Assembly (NCBI GenBank): GCA_964398185.1
Contig: CAYNML010000013.1
Span: 24,427-88,426, forward strand
Reading direction: 5' to 3'
DNA length: 64,000 nt
Origin: Fen-1058 sp964398185
GTDB taxonomy: Bacteria > Chloroflexota > Anaerolineae > Fen-1058
Under the pieces are notes generated by a model. The model had not been told where the DNA came from. It did no database searches and was given only the letters and a program-made list of their open reading frames with translations. This document shows positions 1 to 7,716 of the stretch, piece by piece. Position 1 is the first letter of the stretch. The number at the start of each line of letters is the position of its first letter. A program made the position numbers and the translations under genes.

Positions 1-1
1 C

Positions 2-829
2 GCTTCGGGCAAAGGCCAGCCGATGTTGAAGTATCTGGCCGATCTGTGCAAGCAGTACGACGTCGAGTGGGACATCAGCCTCACCAGGAAGTACGGCGAT
101 GCCACCCAGCAAGCGAAAGATGCCTTAGCGCGCGGCGTCGATCTGGTGGTGGGCCACGGCGGCGACGGCACCCAGCACGAGATCGCCAATGCCGTCATGG
201 GCACGGGCAAGCCCATGGGCATCCTGCCCGGCGGCACCGGCAACGGCTTCGCCACCGAGATGGGCATCCCCAAAGATTACCGGAAGGCCGTGGAGGTGTT
301 GTGCACCAGCCACAATGTGCGCCACGTCGATGTGATGCAGATCGGCGATCAGTATTGCATTCAGCGCCTGTATGCCGGCATCGAGCCGGAGCAGCAGGTG
401 AGCCGCGAGCAGAAGGACAAGTACGGCACGCTGGCCTATGCGCTGATGACGGGCAAACAACTCAAGGCGGCGGTCGATGCGCCCATCACGTTGACCATCG
501 ACGGGCAGCGCATCGAGACGCATGGCGTCAAATGCTACGTGGTGAATTCGGGCCAGGGCGGCAAAGGCTCGATCAATAAAGAGTTTCGCGTGGACGACGG
601 CATCCTGGATGTGTTCGTGGTCAGCCGCAACCCGATCAGCGTGATCGCGGCTGCCGAGCGCTTCTTCCAGATCCCGTCATTCAATGCGCGCCTGTATTAC
701 TGGCGCGGGCGTGAGATCACGCTTGAGAGCGAACCATCCAAGGCGCTGTGGGCCGACGGCGAAGAGTTCGGTCGCACGCCGGTCAGTGTCAAAGTGCGGC
801 CCGGGGTGCTGCCGGTGGTAGTGCCGTAG
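2..829 (+). CDS. Diacylglycerol/lipid kinase family protein (5' truncated)
   Basis: The reading frame is open from base 2, and residues ASGKG precede the first in-frame ATG at 23, so the true start lies outside the window. Counted from that ATG, the ATP-binding signature GGDGT is at about residues 46-50 and GGTGNGFA at about 70-77, the hallmarks of the DAGK catalytic domain (DgkB/YegS/sphingosine kinase superfamily). These enzymes phosphorylate diacylglycerol or related lipids at the inner face of the membrane. The C-terminal half (ending in a WADGEEFG segment) matches the beta-sandwich lobe of this family. The substrate cannot be told from sequence. A strong hairpin terminator follows directly. 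Confidence 0.9.
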   Translation, partial: ASGKGQPMLKYLADLCKQYDVEWDISLTRKYGDATQQAKDALARGVDLVVGHGGDGTQHEIANAVMGTGKPMGILPGGTGNGFATEMGIPKDYRKAVEVLCTSHNVRHVDVMQIGDQYCIQRLYAGIEPEQQVSREQKDKYGTLAYALMTGKQLKAAVDAPITLTIDGQRIETHGVKCYVVNSGQGGKGSINKEFRVDDGILDVFVVSRNPISVIAAAERFFQIPSFNARLYYWRGREITLESEPSKALWADGEEFGRTPVSVKVRPGVLPVVVP

Positions 830-848
830 ACGACAGCAACAACGAAGA

Positions 849-884
849 CCTCCCGGCGGGTTGGACCCACCGGGAGGTTTCTTT
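849..884 (+). terminator. Intrinsic terminator after the lipid kinase gene
   Basis: A 12-bp stem with one mismatch (CCTCCCGGCGGG at 849-860, CCCACCGGGAGG at 866-877), a 5-nt loop and a TTTCTTT tail, 20 bp after the stop codon. Confidence 0.85.
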
Positions 885-961
885 CCCATCGACAAGATGC
901 GCGGGTTGATGTTATGATTTTTGAGGAAGTCATCGTGCCATTTGGCGCAGAGGGAGAGCAG

Positions 962-1516
962 ATGAAACGCTGGGGAGTCATACTGATTGTGGTGGTTGCG
1001 TTGGCGCTGACCAGCACGGCCTTGGCCCACGAGCGCATTGTGTCGGGCGATTACGCTTTCGTGCTGGGCTGGCTGGAGGAGCCGCCCGTCGTCGGATTGA
1101 AGAACGCCGCGCTGGTGGAAGTAACCACCGCACAAGATGATCAACCGGTGGAAGGTGCCGAGGGTACCCTCACCGCGCAGATCGTGTATGGCGGCAAAAG
1201 CAAAGAACTGCTGCTGCGTCCGCTGGCCGGACAGCCCGGCACGTACGTGGGCGATTTCATTCCCACGCGGCGCGGCACGTACACGCTGAAACTGGGCGGC
1301 ACGCTCAACGGCCAGCCGATCGCCGTGAGCAACGAGATCGAGGAAGTAGGCAGCCTGGACAGCCTGACGTTCCCCGAGCCGCAAGTCGATCTGCAAAAAT
1401 CGATCGACGCACTGCAAAGTGAGTTGAGTACCACACGCACCTTGGCCCTCGTGGGGGCCGCGCTCGGCGCGATCGGGCTGGTACTGGCCGGTGTCGCCAT
1501 CGGTCGCCGTAAGTGA
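962..1516 (+). CDS. Secreted/membrane-anchored protein upstream of the copper gene group
   Basis: 184 residues from the ATG at 962, which has a GGGAGAG ribosome site just upstream; an earlier in-frame ATG at 914 would put extra residues before the signal peptide and is less likely. Residues 1-22 form a signal peptide ending at ALA-HE. The middle is beta-rich and resembles an extracytoplasmic immunoglobulin-like or YtkA/FixH-type domain. The C-terminus has a predicted coiled stretch (LQKSIDALQSEL) and one transmembrane helix ending GRRK, so the domain would face outside. It sits ahead of a His-rich protein and a CopC-CopD fusion in the same direction, suggesting a role in copper or cytochrome oxidase assembly. 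That function is inferred from context only. Confidence 0.75.
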   Translation: MKRWGVILIVVVALALTSTALAHERIVSGDYAFVLGWLEEPPVVGLKNAALVEVTTAQDDQPVEGAEGTLTAQIVYGGKSKELLLRPLAGQPGTYVGDFIPTRRGTYTLKLGGTLNGQPIAVSNEIEEVGSLDSLTFPEPQVDLQKSIDALQSELSTTRTLALVGAALGAIGLVLAGVAIGRRK

Positions 1517-1522
1517 GAGGTC

Positions 1523-1563
1523 GGGCAAGATGTTATCTTACCCGCACAAGTTGGCAACTTGCG
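1523..1563. repeat. Two small hairpins of the GGGCAAGAT family
   Basis: GGGCAAGAT / ATCTTACCC (1523-1531, 1535-1543), then CAAGTTG / CAACTTG around 1547-1561. A relative of the first hairpin recurs after nusG (62242-62268) and another in the rplJ leader (about 60806-60836). Confidence 0.6.
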
Positions 1564-1603
1564 CCACGTTCTGAAAGATGTGACATCACGGAAGGAAAAC
1601 AAC

Positions 1604-2182
1604 ATGTTTCGCAAATCATTGATCATCGTCGTCGCGCTGATCATGCTGGCCGCCTTCGGCGTTAGCGGCCGCGCGCGCGCAGACGGTACACCGACACCGG
1701 AGCACGGACACAGGGCGGGCACGCCGGAAACCGATCACGGCCACGATCACGGCGAGCGCATCGACGCCAACGGCGCGGCCGTCAAAATCATCGCCCCGGA
1801 ACACAACGCCGTGCTGGATCGCGATAACGTCATCGTGCGCGTGGAGACCACCAACTGGCCGCTGGGCGAAGCAGGCCACCACTGGCACTTGTACGTCAAC
1901 GGCAAAGAGCAGGGCATGTCGCAGGGTAATGCGCCGGCTTTGCAGGCGCGCGATTTGCAGCCCGGCGACAATATCATTGAAGTGGTGCTGTCCAACGAAC
2001 TGCATCAGGAACTCGACGCCACAGACATGATCGCCGTGCGTTACGAGGCCAGCGGTGCGTCAGCCGGCTCAGCCGCCGCACCCGGCCTGCCGTCGGGCGT
2101 GGTGATTACGCTGGGGCTGGTGGTGGTGTCCGTGCTGGCGATTCTGGGCATTGGCTTTGCGGTGACGCGCAAGAAAGCGTGA
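1604..2182 (+). CDS. His-rich secreted protein with C-terminal membrane helix
   Basis: 192 residues from the ATG at 1604, preceded by GGAAGGA. A signal peptide (residues 1-26, ending ARA-DG) is followed by a His-rich linker (EHGHRAGTPETDHGHDHGER) able to bind Cu or Zn, then a domain of about 100 residues with a conserved GHHWHLYVNG segment, then a transmembrane helix and RKKA. The fold is probably beta-sandwich, like other extracytoplasmic metal-handling domains. It lies between the preceding anchored protein and the CopC-CopD fusion, so the three may form one copper-handling unit. The last codons run straight into a heptamer repeat. I do not recognise a named family. Confidence 0.75.
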   Translation: MFRKSLIIVVALIMLAAFGVSGRARADGTPTPEHGHRAGTPETDHGHDHGERIDANGAAVKIIAPEHNAVLDRDNVIVRVETTNWPLGEAGHHWHLYVNGKEQGMSQGNAPALQARDLQPGDNIIEVVLSNELHQELDATDMIAVRYEASGASAGSAAAPGLPSGVVITLGLVVVSVLAILGIGFAVTRKKA

Positions 2183-2230
2183 TGCGTGAAGCGTAATGCG
2201 TAAAAGCAACGATTACGCTTCACGCTTTAT
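2180..2230. repeat. Heptamer (GATGCGT-type) inverted repeat
   Basis: Units GATGCGT, GAAGCGT, AATGCGT, with a perfect 14-bp inverted repeat (2184-2197 and 2212-2225). It overlaps the stop of the His-rich gene and fills the spacer before the CopC-CopD gene. Confidence 0.75.
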
Positions 2231-2237
2231 TCCTGCC

Positions 2238-5078
2238 ATGCCTCGAATCCTTCGCACTTCTCTGTTGCTGGCACTGCTGATTGCCCTGTCGATCAGCGGC
2301 GTCGTTCTGGCGCATGCCGACATCGTGCGATCTGATCCGGCGGCGAATGCCGTGCTGGAGCAGGCGCCCGCGCAGATCACGATCGAATTCACTGAGCCGG
2401 TCGAACCGCGCCTGTCCAAGATCGAGGTGCTGTACGCCGACGGTTCGAGCGCTGACAACAACGACACGTGGCGCGATCCGAATGATCCCAGGGTGCTGCA
2501 CGTCTCGCTGCAGGAATCGCGTGAGGGGACGTACATCGTGTCGTGGCGCGCGCTGAGCGAAGTGGACGGGCACGTCACGTCGGGATCGTATGTATTCTCG
2601 GTGGGGCAGCCGATCGATCCGGCGAAGTTGAGCGCGCAGGGATCGGGCGCGGTCACCTCGCCACTGGACATGCTCGCGCGCGCGTTGACGTTCATCGGGC
2701 AGGGCGTCATCGCCGGGGTGGTGGCCTTTCGCTGGCTGGTGTGGCAGCCGGCATTGAAGGCAGCGCAGCTCAGCGATGAGGTCGATGCACGCTCAGTGCC
2801 ATTGACCAAACGTGTATTGATCGTGGCCTTAGCCTGCGCCGGGGCGGGTGCGATTTTGATGTTGAGCGCGCAGTCCGGCAACTCCGGCGGCTCCATCGGC
2901 GATTGGCTGGGGACGCGCGTGGGCCGGGTGTGGCTGGGCCGTGCCGCCACGCTGATCGCGATCGGGGTGTTGATCGACGACATCGCCGCGACGGCGCGCG
3001 GCCAGCGCTTCGGCACCATCGTGTCGATCTGGCTGCCGCTGCAATTGTTGTTCCTCACGACGTTGACCAGCCACAGCGCGGCGATCACCCAACCCCCGAT
3101 TGTGCCGTTTATCATCGACTTCATTCACCTGATCGCGACATCGATCTGGGTGGGCGGGCTGGCGATGCTGGCCTTCGTGGTGCCGCGCGTGGCACGGACG
3201 TTGGGAGACGAAGATCGATCGTGGATGTGGCTGAGAACGGTGGTGAATTTCTCGACGCTGGCGGCGGTGGCCGTAGGTGCGCTGCTTGTCACCGGATCCT
3301 ATCTGTCGTTCCTGCACGTGGGCAGTTGGACGGCGCTGATCGGCACGGCGTATGGCCGCGTGCTGCTGTTGAAGGTGGCGCTGGTGGGCGTGGTCATGTT
3401 GATCGGTGGTTACAACCTGCTGGTGATCAAGCCGCAGCTCGATCGGGCCATCGATCACCCGGAGGCCGGGCCGCAATTGCAGCACCGTTTTCGCCGCACG
3501 GTGTTGATCGAAGCGACCGTCGGGGTGTTGGTGCTCGCTTCCGCTGGAATCCTCACGGCCTTGCCGCGCTCGAAGGATCCGCAGCCTGCCGTGGCCGCGG
3601 GGCCGCTGCAACTCACCACGCGCAGCGATGATCTCGACGTGACGCTGACGATCGATCCGGCGCGTTCAGGCGCGTCGATGTACAGTGTACGCTTGTCACA
3701 GAACGGCCAGCCCGTAGCCGATGCACAGGAAGTCGCGCTGCGCTTCACGTATCTGACGCGCGGACTTGGATCGGCGGAAGCGCAAACCACGGCGGCGGAT
3801 GACGGCGCATACACGGCGAACGGCGCGTATCTCTCGCTGCCGGGCGAGTGGCAAATCTCGACGGCGGTGCGGCGCCCCGACGCCTTTGATGTGTTTGCGG
3901 ACTATCGCGTGCGGGTGAACCTCGACGGACAGCTCGAGCCGCTGGGGCAGGAGGGGCCGATCGATGCGCTGCTGAAGTGGCTGTCGATCTATGGCATGGT
4001 ATTTGGCGGCATCCTCGCGGTAGCGATCGGCGCGGCGTGGTTGTTCATCGCGTGGAAGGCAGCCGATCATCCGGCAGCGCTGGCGGTGCTGATCATCCCG
4101 GCCATCATCGCCATTCCAATCGGAGTGTATTCCATCGTCACGTTCACACGCGAAGCCACGCCAGGCTTGACGCTAACCAATCCGTTCTTGCCGGATGAGA
4201 CCTCACTACAGATCGGGCGCGAGTTGTTCAACACGAATTGCATGGCCTGCCACGGCGAACGGGGCAGGGGCGATGGTCTGGCAGCGGCCAGCCTGTCGAT
4301 CAAGCCGCCAGATTACGGCAGCGGCCATCTGGACATTCACACCGACGGCGATATTTTCTACTGGATCCAGAACGGCGTTTCGCAAGGCTCGCCGATGCCG
4401 GCCTTCAAGGACAAATTGACCGACGATGAAATCTGGCACGTGGTGAACTACGTGCGACGCTTGCGCAATGAAGCAGGGTCTGCGCCTGCCGTAGGGGCAG
4501 GTCTTGCGCCTGACCAAAGCACGGTGGTGCTGCAACCGTACACGCCGCCGTCGTTCGTCGCGCCGGAAGTGCCCACGTCGATCACGCCTACCCCATCGGC
4601 CTCGGGCGATCCGATCGCGCTGGAGTGGCTGGCCACAGCGGATGCGGCGATGAATGCCTTGCAGTCGCTGATCGAAGATCAGACGGTACGCGATACGGCG
4701 GGCAATCAACTACGCGTGCGCTTTGAATTCAACGCGCCCGATCGGCTGCGCTACGCGATCGAGAACGGGCCGACGTCCGTGCAGATCGGCTCGAACGATT
4801 ATCAGCAGAGACCCGACGGGACGTGGTTTGCCAATCGGCGCGGTATTCCTTTTGTGTGGCCGCAATATGCGTATGCCAGCGTGGCCGAGCAGGCGCGCGT
4901 GAGCGATGAGGGATCAGCAAAGGTGGTGGCGTTTACGTGGAACGGTTTCGACTTCAAGGTGTGGATCGATCCGCAAACGGCGCGCATTACCCGGTATTCA
5001 CTGACCGACGGCGCACGCACGGTGGACGGCGCATACCGCGCGTTTAATGCGGCGCCGGCGGTGGAAGCGCCGCAGTGA
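2238..5078 (+). CDS. CopC-CopD-cytochrome c fusion protein
   Basis: 946 residues from the ATG at 2238; upstream in-frame codons lie in the repeat and are unlikely starts. Order: signal peptide (1-27); CopC domain (about 27-125) starting HADIVRSDP, so the mature N-terminal His can act as a Cu ligand; a CopD multi-helix membrane domain (about 140-445); an extracytoplasmic beta domain; two more membrane helices (about 580-650); a cytochrome c domain with haem motif CMACH near 668-672 and a likely Met ligand in SPMPAF near 719; and a C-terminal domain of about 180 residues like a LolA/LppX-type lipid-binding fold. CopC/CopD proteins take up copper, and the haem domain suggests a link to oxidase assembly or copper redox. 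The linker at 4485-4530 looks like an inserted hairpin repeat. Confidence 0.85.
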   Translation: MPRILRTSLLLALLIALSISGVVLAHADIVRSDPAANAVLEQAPAQITIEFTEPVEPRLSKIEVLYADGSSADNNDTWRDPNDPRVLHVSLQESREGTYIVSWRALSEVDGHVTSGSYVFSVGQPIDPAKLSAQGSGAVTSPLDMLARALTFIGQGVIAGVVAFRWLVWQPALKAAQLSDEVDARSVPLTKRVLIVALACAGAGAILMLSAQSGNSGGSIGDWLGTRVGRVWLGRAATLIAIGVLIDDIAATARGQRFGTIVSIWLPLQLLFLTTLTSHSAAITQPPIVPFIIDFIHLIATSIWVGGLAMLAFVVPRVARTLGDEDRSWMWLRTVVNFSTLAAVAVGALLVTGSYLSFLHVGSWTALIGTAYGRVLLLKVALVGVVMLIGGYNLLVIKPQLDRAIDHPEAGPQLQHRFRRTVLIEATVGVLVLASAGILTALPRSKDPQPAVAAGPLQLTTRSDDLDVTLTIDPARSGASMYSVRLSQNGQPVADAQEVALRFTYLTRGLGSAEAQTTAADDGAYTANGAYLSLPGEWQISTAVRRPDAFDVFADYRVRVNLDGQLEPLGQEGPIDALLKWLSIYGMVFGGILAVAIGAAWLFIAWKAADHPAALAVLIIPAIIAIPIGVYSIVTFTREATPGLTLTNPFLPDETSLQIGRELFNTNCMACHGERGRGDGLAAASLSIKPPDYGSGHLDIHTDGDIFYWIQNGVSQGSPMPAFKDKLTDDEIWHVVNYVRRLRNEAGSAPAVGAGLAPDQSTVVLQPYTPPSFVAPEVPTSITPTPSASGDPIALEWLATADAAMNALQSLIEDQTVRDTAGNQLRVRFEFNAPDRLRYAIENGPTSVQIGSNDYQQRPDGTWFANRRGIPFVWPQYAYASVAEQARVSDEGSAKVVAFTWNGFDFKVWIDPQTARITRYSLTDGARTVDGAYRAFNAAPAVEAPQ

Positions 5079-5110
5079 TCCACGAATTCACACGAATCAA
5101 CACGAAGAAG

Positions 5111-5139
5111 ACGAGGCGGCTCTCAGTAAATCGCCTCGT
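5111..5139. terminator. Bidirectional terminator between convergent genes
   Basis: ACGAGGCG (5111-5118) pairs with CGCCTCGT (5132-5139), between the convergent CopC-CopD and DUF1801 genes. A-rich and T-rich flanks on both sides fit use in both directions. Confidence 0.6.
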
Positions 5140-5142
5140 TAT

Positions 5143-5523
5143 CTATTTCTTCTTTGCTTTGGCGGCGGCCTTCGCCAGATTCTCCTTTACCCTGAACTTG
5201 ACGATCTTGCTGATCAGGCCGTAGGGGATGGGCTGATCCAGCGGGAACTGCACCGAACCCTTGGCGCTTTTATAGCCCGCTAGTTCCGCCTGGAATTTCT
5301 GCATGCCGCTGGGCGTCGGATAGAAGCCGATGTGGCTCTTGAAGCCGGCAAAATGAACCAGATTGCCGTTCAGCGTGAAGGTCGGGATTTGATAATTGAT
5401 GGTCTCTTCAGCCTGCGGGGCCGCTTTGTGAATGGTGGTCCTGATCTTGTGCAGAATCGCCTGCACATCCGGCGGAAAGCCCGCGATGTATTCGTCGATG
5501 GTGGTAGGTGATTTGGTTTTCAT
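5143..5523 (-). CDS. DUF1801 (YdhG-like) family protein
   Basis: 126 residues from the ATG at 5523, preceded by a GGGGG ribosome site. A longer frame upstream lies in a hairpin repeat and is not used. The start (TIDEYIAGFPPDVQAILHKI) and the later INYQIPTFTLNG and FYPTPSGM segments match the DUF1801 family, a small fold whose biochemical role is not settled. It ends in a Lys/Ala-rich tail (KENLAKAAAKAKKK). It stands alone, convergent with the copper genes. Confidence 0.85.
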   Translation of the reverse strand: MKTKSPTTIDEYIAGFPPDVQAILHKIRTTIHKAAPQAEETINYQIPTFTLNGNLVHFAGFKSHIGFYPTPSGMQKFQAELAGYKSAKGSVQFPLDQPIPYGLISKIVKFRVKENLAKAAAKAKKK

Positions 5524-5561
5524 GTCGCCCCCTCTGGCTAAAGTGCGGAAAATCTTTGAGG

Positions 5562-5658
5562 AGGGGCGAGGCATTCGCGCAATGCAGCCAATTGATCGGT
5601 GATGTATCCGCTTCGGCTTACTTTGCTGACGCGATCTTTTGGCGAATGCCTCGCCCCT
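5562..5658. repeat. Long inverted repeat AGGGGCGAGGCATTCGC
   Basis: Perfect 17-bp arms at 5562-5578 and 5642-5658 around a 63-bp centre with no gene. It is one of several different hairpin families scattered through the window and lies just upstream of the DUF1801 gene. Confidence 0.75.
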
Positions 5659-5665
5659 ACAACCG

Positions 5666-7540
5666 TTACCCCCCAATCCCCAACTTCTTCGCCTCGGTCT
5701 TGATCTGATTCAAGATCAGCGGCTTGTCCTCCAGCCGCCACTCGTCGTTGGCCCAGCGATAGAAGATGGCGCCGTTGACGGGCTGCGTGCCGATGGCGGC
5801 GTTCCACTTTTGCAGATAGCTCACACATTCTGTGATCCAGGCCGTATTGTTCGCCTCCCAGCCCAGGCGCTTGTCGCTCTTCACCTGCGGATTCGCTTCG
5901 GTGACGTAGACCGGCAGCGTCTTGAAGCGATTGGGCACGTCGTTCAGCCCGTTCTCGATGGTGCGGAAGTGGAAGAACTGCCACGTCAGCGGCTCGCCGC
6001 CAAAGCGCGCCGGCGACCAGATGTTGGCCGCATTGTTGTCCTGCGTCTTGCTGTGAAAGAACAACGCATCCGCCCCGGCGATGCCGTTCATGATCGCCTG
6101 CCACCAGTCGCGATTGTTGCTGCTGTAGGCCAGGTACGGGAAGGGCGGCCCGTAATACGGATCGAGCGGCGCGGGGCCGAGCTTCACATCCGATCGGATC
6201 TTGTACCACAGGCGGTTGTACGACTGGATGTAGTAATCGGGCGTCAGCGGAAAATAGTTGGGGCCGGGCGCATTCACCGCCGGATTCCAGCCCGGCGACT
6301 CTGAACCGTTGTTGATCTCGTTGCCGTAATGCGTGGCAGTCACGCCCCTGGCGTTGTTCAACGTCTGCGCCACCGCATCTTCAAAGGCCGCCAGCCGATC
6401 GGGCGGCGGCAGTGTCCCGGTGCCATCGGCGTAACCATAGCCCACGCGCAGCAAGACGGTAATGCCGGCATTCGCCAGATCGCTGAAATCGAGCGGCACG
6501 GGTTGATCCTGCACCTGCGCCAGCACCAGGCACACACCCTTGAGGTTATTCCGTTTCAGCCAATCTGCACCTTCGCGATCGTGCAGGCCGATCAGCAGCG
6601 GCGTCTTGGGCTTGGCTTGCGCCGGGCGATGGGCGGCCGTGAACGCCAGCGGATCGACGTAGTCACGCATCACGCGGTTCCGATCGTCCCCCGGCCAATC
6701 CTCCGGCCGCTGCCCCAGATCGATCACGGCCACGTCGTAATGCAAGTGGTAGGCGTAGCGATTAAAGGCATTGCCCACGCGCCCGATCATCTCGCCCCGC
6801 TGCACGACCTGATTGACCTGCACTGTCATATCGTTCAAGTGGCCGTAACGCGTCCAGAGGCGGGTGCCGTCCCGCAGCTGGTGCTCGATGGTGATCAGAT
6901 TGCCCCACACCGGGAAGGCCGCCGAGGCGCGCACGATGCCATCGGCCGCGGCATAGACGGGCGCCAGGGCATCCAGATCGTTGGGCAGGTTAAGGTCTGC
7001 GCCGGGGTGAATCGCCCAGCGGCCCGTCGCATTGTAGCGCGTGCCGTAGGGCGTGGCGTCGAACCACGCGCCCGGCCACAACTGCGCGCCCGCGCGTTCC
7101 TGCGGCGACCCGATCGGCGCATCGAACCCGTCGGCGATGGGCACCGGCACGTCGGGCTGACCTTCCGTGACCAACTCGCACCACGAAGTAGACACATAGA
7201 CTTTGCCCGCCAGCCACTCGCCCATGGGCGCAATGAACTCCAGGTGCTGTCCCTGCTTCAGATCGCCGACGTCCGTGTTGTTCTGCACCACCGGCGACGA
7301 GCGGATATTCACAAAGTCATTGAAGGCTTTGGGCTTGATGAATTGATTGTTGACGACCTCCGCGCCCTGCGTGGAAGTATAGACTTTAGCCACGTACCAG
7401 CTGCCCGTCTGGGTCACGTATTCCAGGCGTGTGCCTTCGTTGATCATGCCGACGACGGTGGCCGGTTCAACCTTGCCGGCGCTGCGCAAGTTGACGCTGC
7501 CCGCGCCGCTCTTCGGAGTAACGAATGTTCGAATGGTCAT
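5666..7540 (-). CDS. SH3-like / M23 peptidase / glycosidase-like fusion
   Basis: 624 residues from the ATG at 7540, with AAAGGAG upstream. Two SH3b-type segments (VNLRS near 15 and VNIRS near 95) come first. A LytM/M23 peptidase domain (about 170-290) follows, with Zn-ligand motifs HPGAD and HLHYD. The second half (from about 310) starts LIGLHDREGADWL and includes THYGNEINNG and FVTEANPQ-type segments typical of a TIM-barrel glycoside hydrolase or related lysozyme-like fold. The design fits cell-wall cleavage: binding, peptide cutting and glycan cutting. No signal peptide is visible, which is odd for a wall hydrolase; export could be by another route, or the protein may act after lysis. Confidence 0.75.
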   Translation of the reverse strand: MTIRTFVTPKSGAGSVNLRSAGKVEPATVVGMINEGTRLEYVTQTGSWYVAKVYTSTQGAEVVNNQFIKPKAFNDFVNIRSSPVVQNNTDVGDLKQGQHLEFIAPMGEWLAGKVYVSTSWCELVTEGQPDVPVPIADGFDAPIGSPQERAGAQLWPGAWFDATPYGTRYNATGRWAIHPGADLNLPNDLDALAPVYAAADGIVRASAAFPVWGNLITIEHQLRDGTRLWTRYGHLNDMTVQVNQVVQRGEMIGRVGNAFNRYAYHLHYDVAVIDLGQRPEDWPGDDRNRVMRDYVDPLAFTAAHRPAQAKPKTPLLIGLHDREGADWLKRNNLKGVCLVLAQVQDQPVPLDFSDLANAGITVLLRVGYGYADGTGTLPPPDRLAAFEDAVAQTLNNARGVTATHYGNEINNGSESPGWNPAVNAPGPNYFPLTPDYYIQSYNRLWYKIRSDVKLGPAPLDPYYGPPFPYLAYSSNNRDWWQAIMNGIAGADALFFHSKTQDNNAANIWSPARFGGEPLTWQFFHFRTIENGLNDVPNRFKTLPVYVTEANPQVKSDKRLGWEANNTAWITECVSYLQKWNAAIGTQPVNGAIFYRWANDEWRLEDKPLILNQIKTEAKKLGIGG

Positions 7541-7645
7541 GGGAGCACTCCTTTCCAGAAGAAGTTGGGAGAAAGATACAACCGCTGATTGGTTATACAC
7601 CGGATCAAAAGGCGGAGTCAATTGATTTACGGTTTGAATGTTTCT

Positions 7646-7716
7646 GATCCACGAATCTCACGAATCTTCACGAAGATTCCATTCGTGGTTATTCGTGTGA
7701 TTCGTGGATCGTTTTT
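7646..7716. repeat. Inverted repeat GATCCACGAATCTCACGAAT
   Basis: 20-bp arms at 7646-7665 and 7691-7710 with a single mismatch, followed by GTTTTT. A partial copy (ATCCACGAATTCACACGAAT) sits just after the CopC-CopD gene at about 5077-5100. It separates two minus-strand peptidase genes. Confidence 0.75.
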
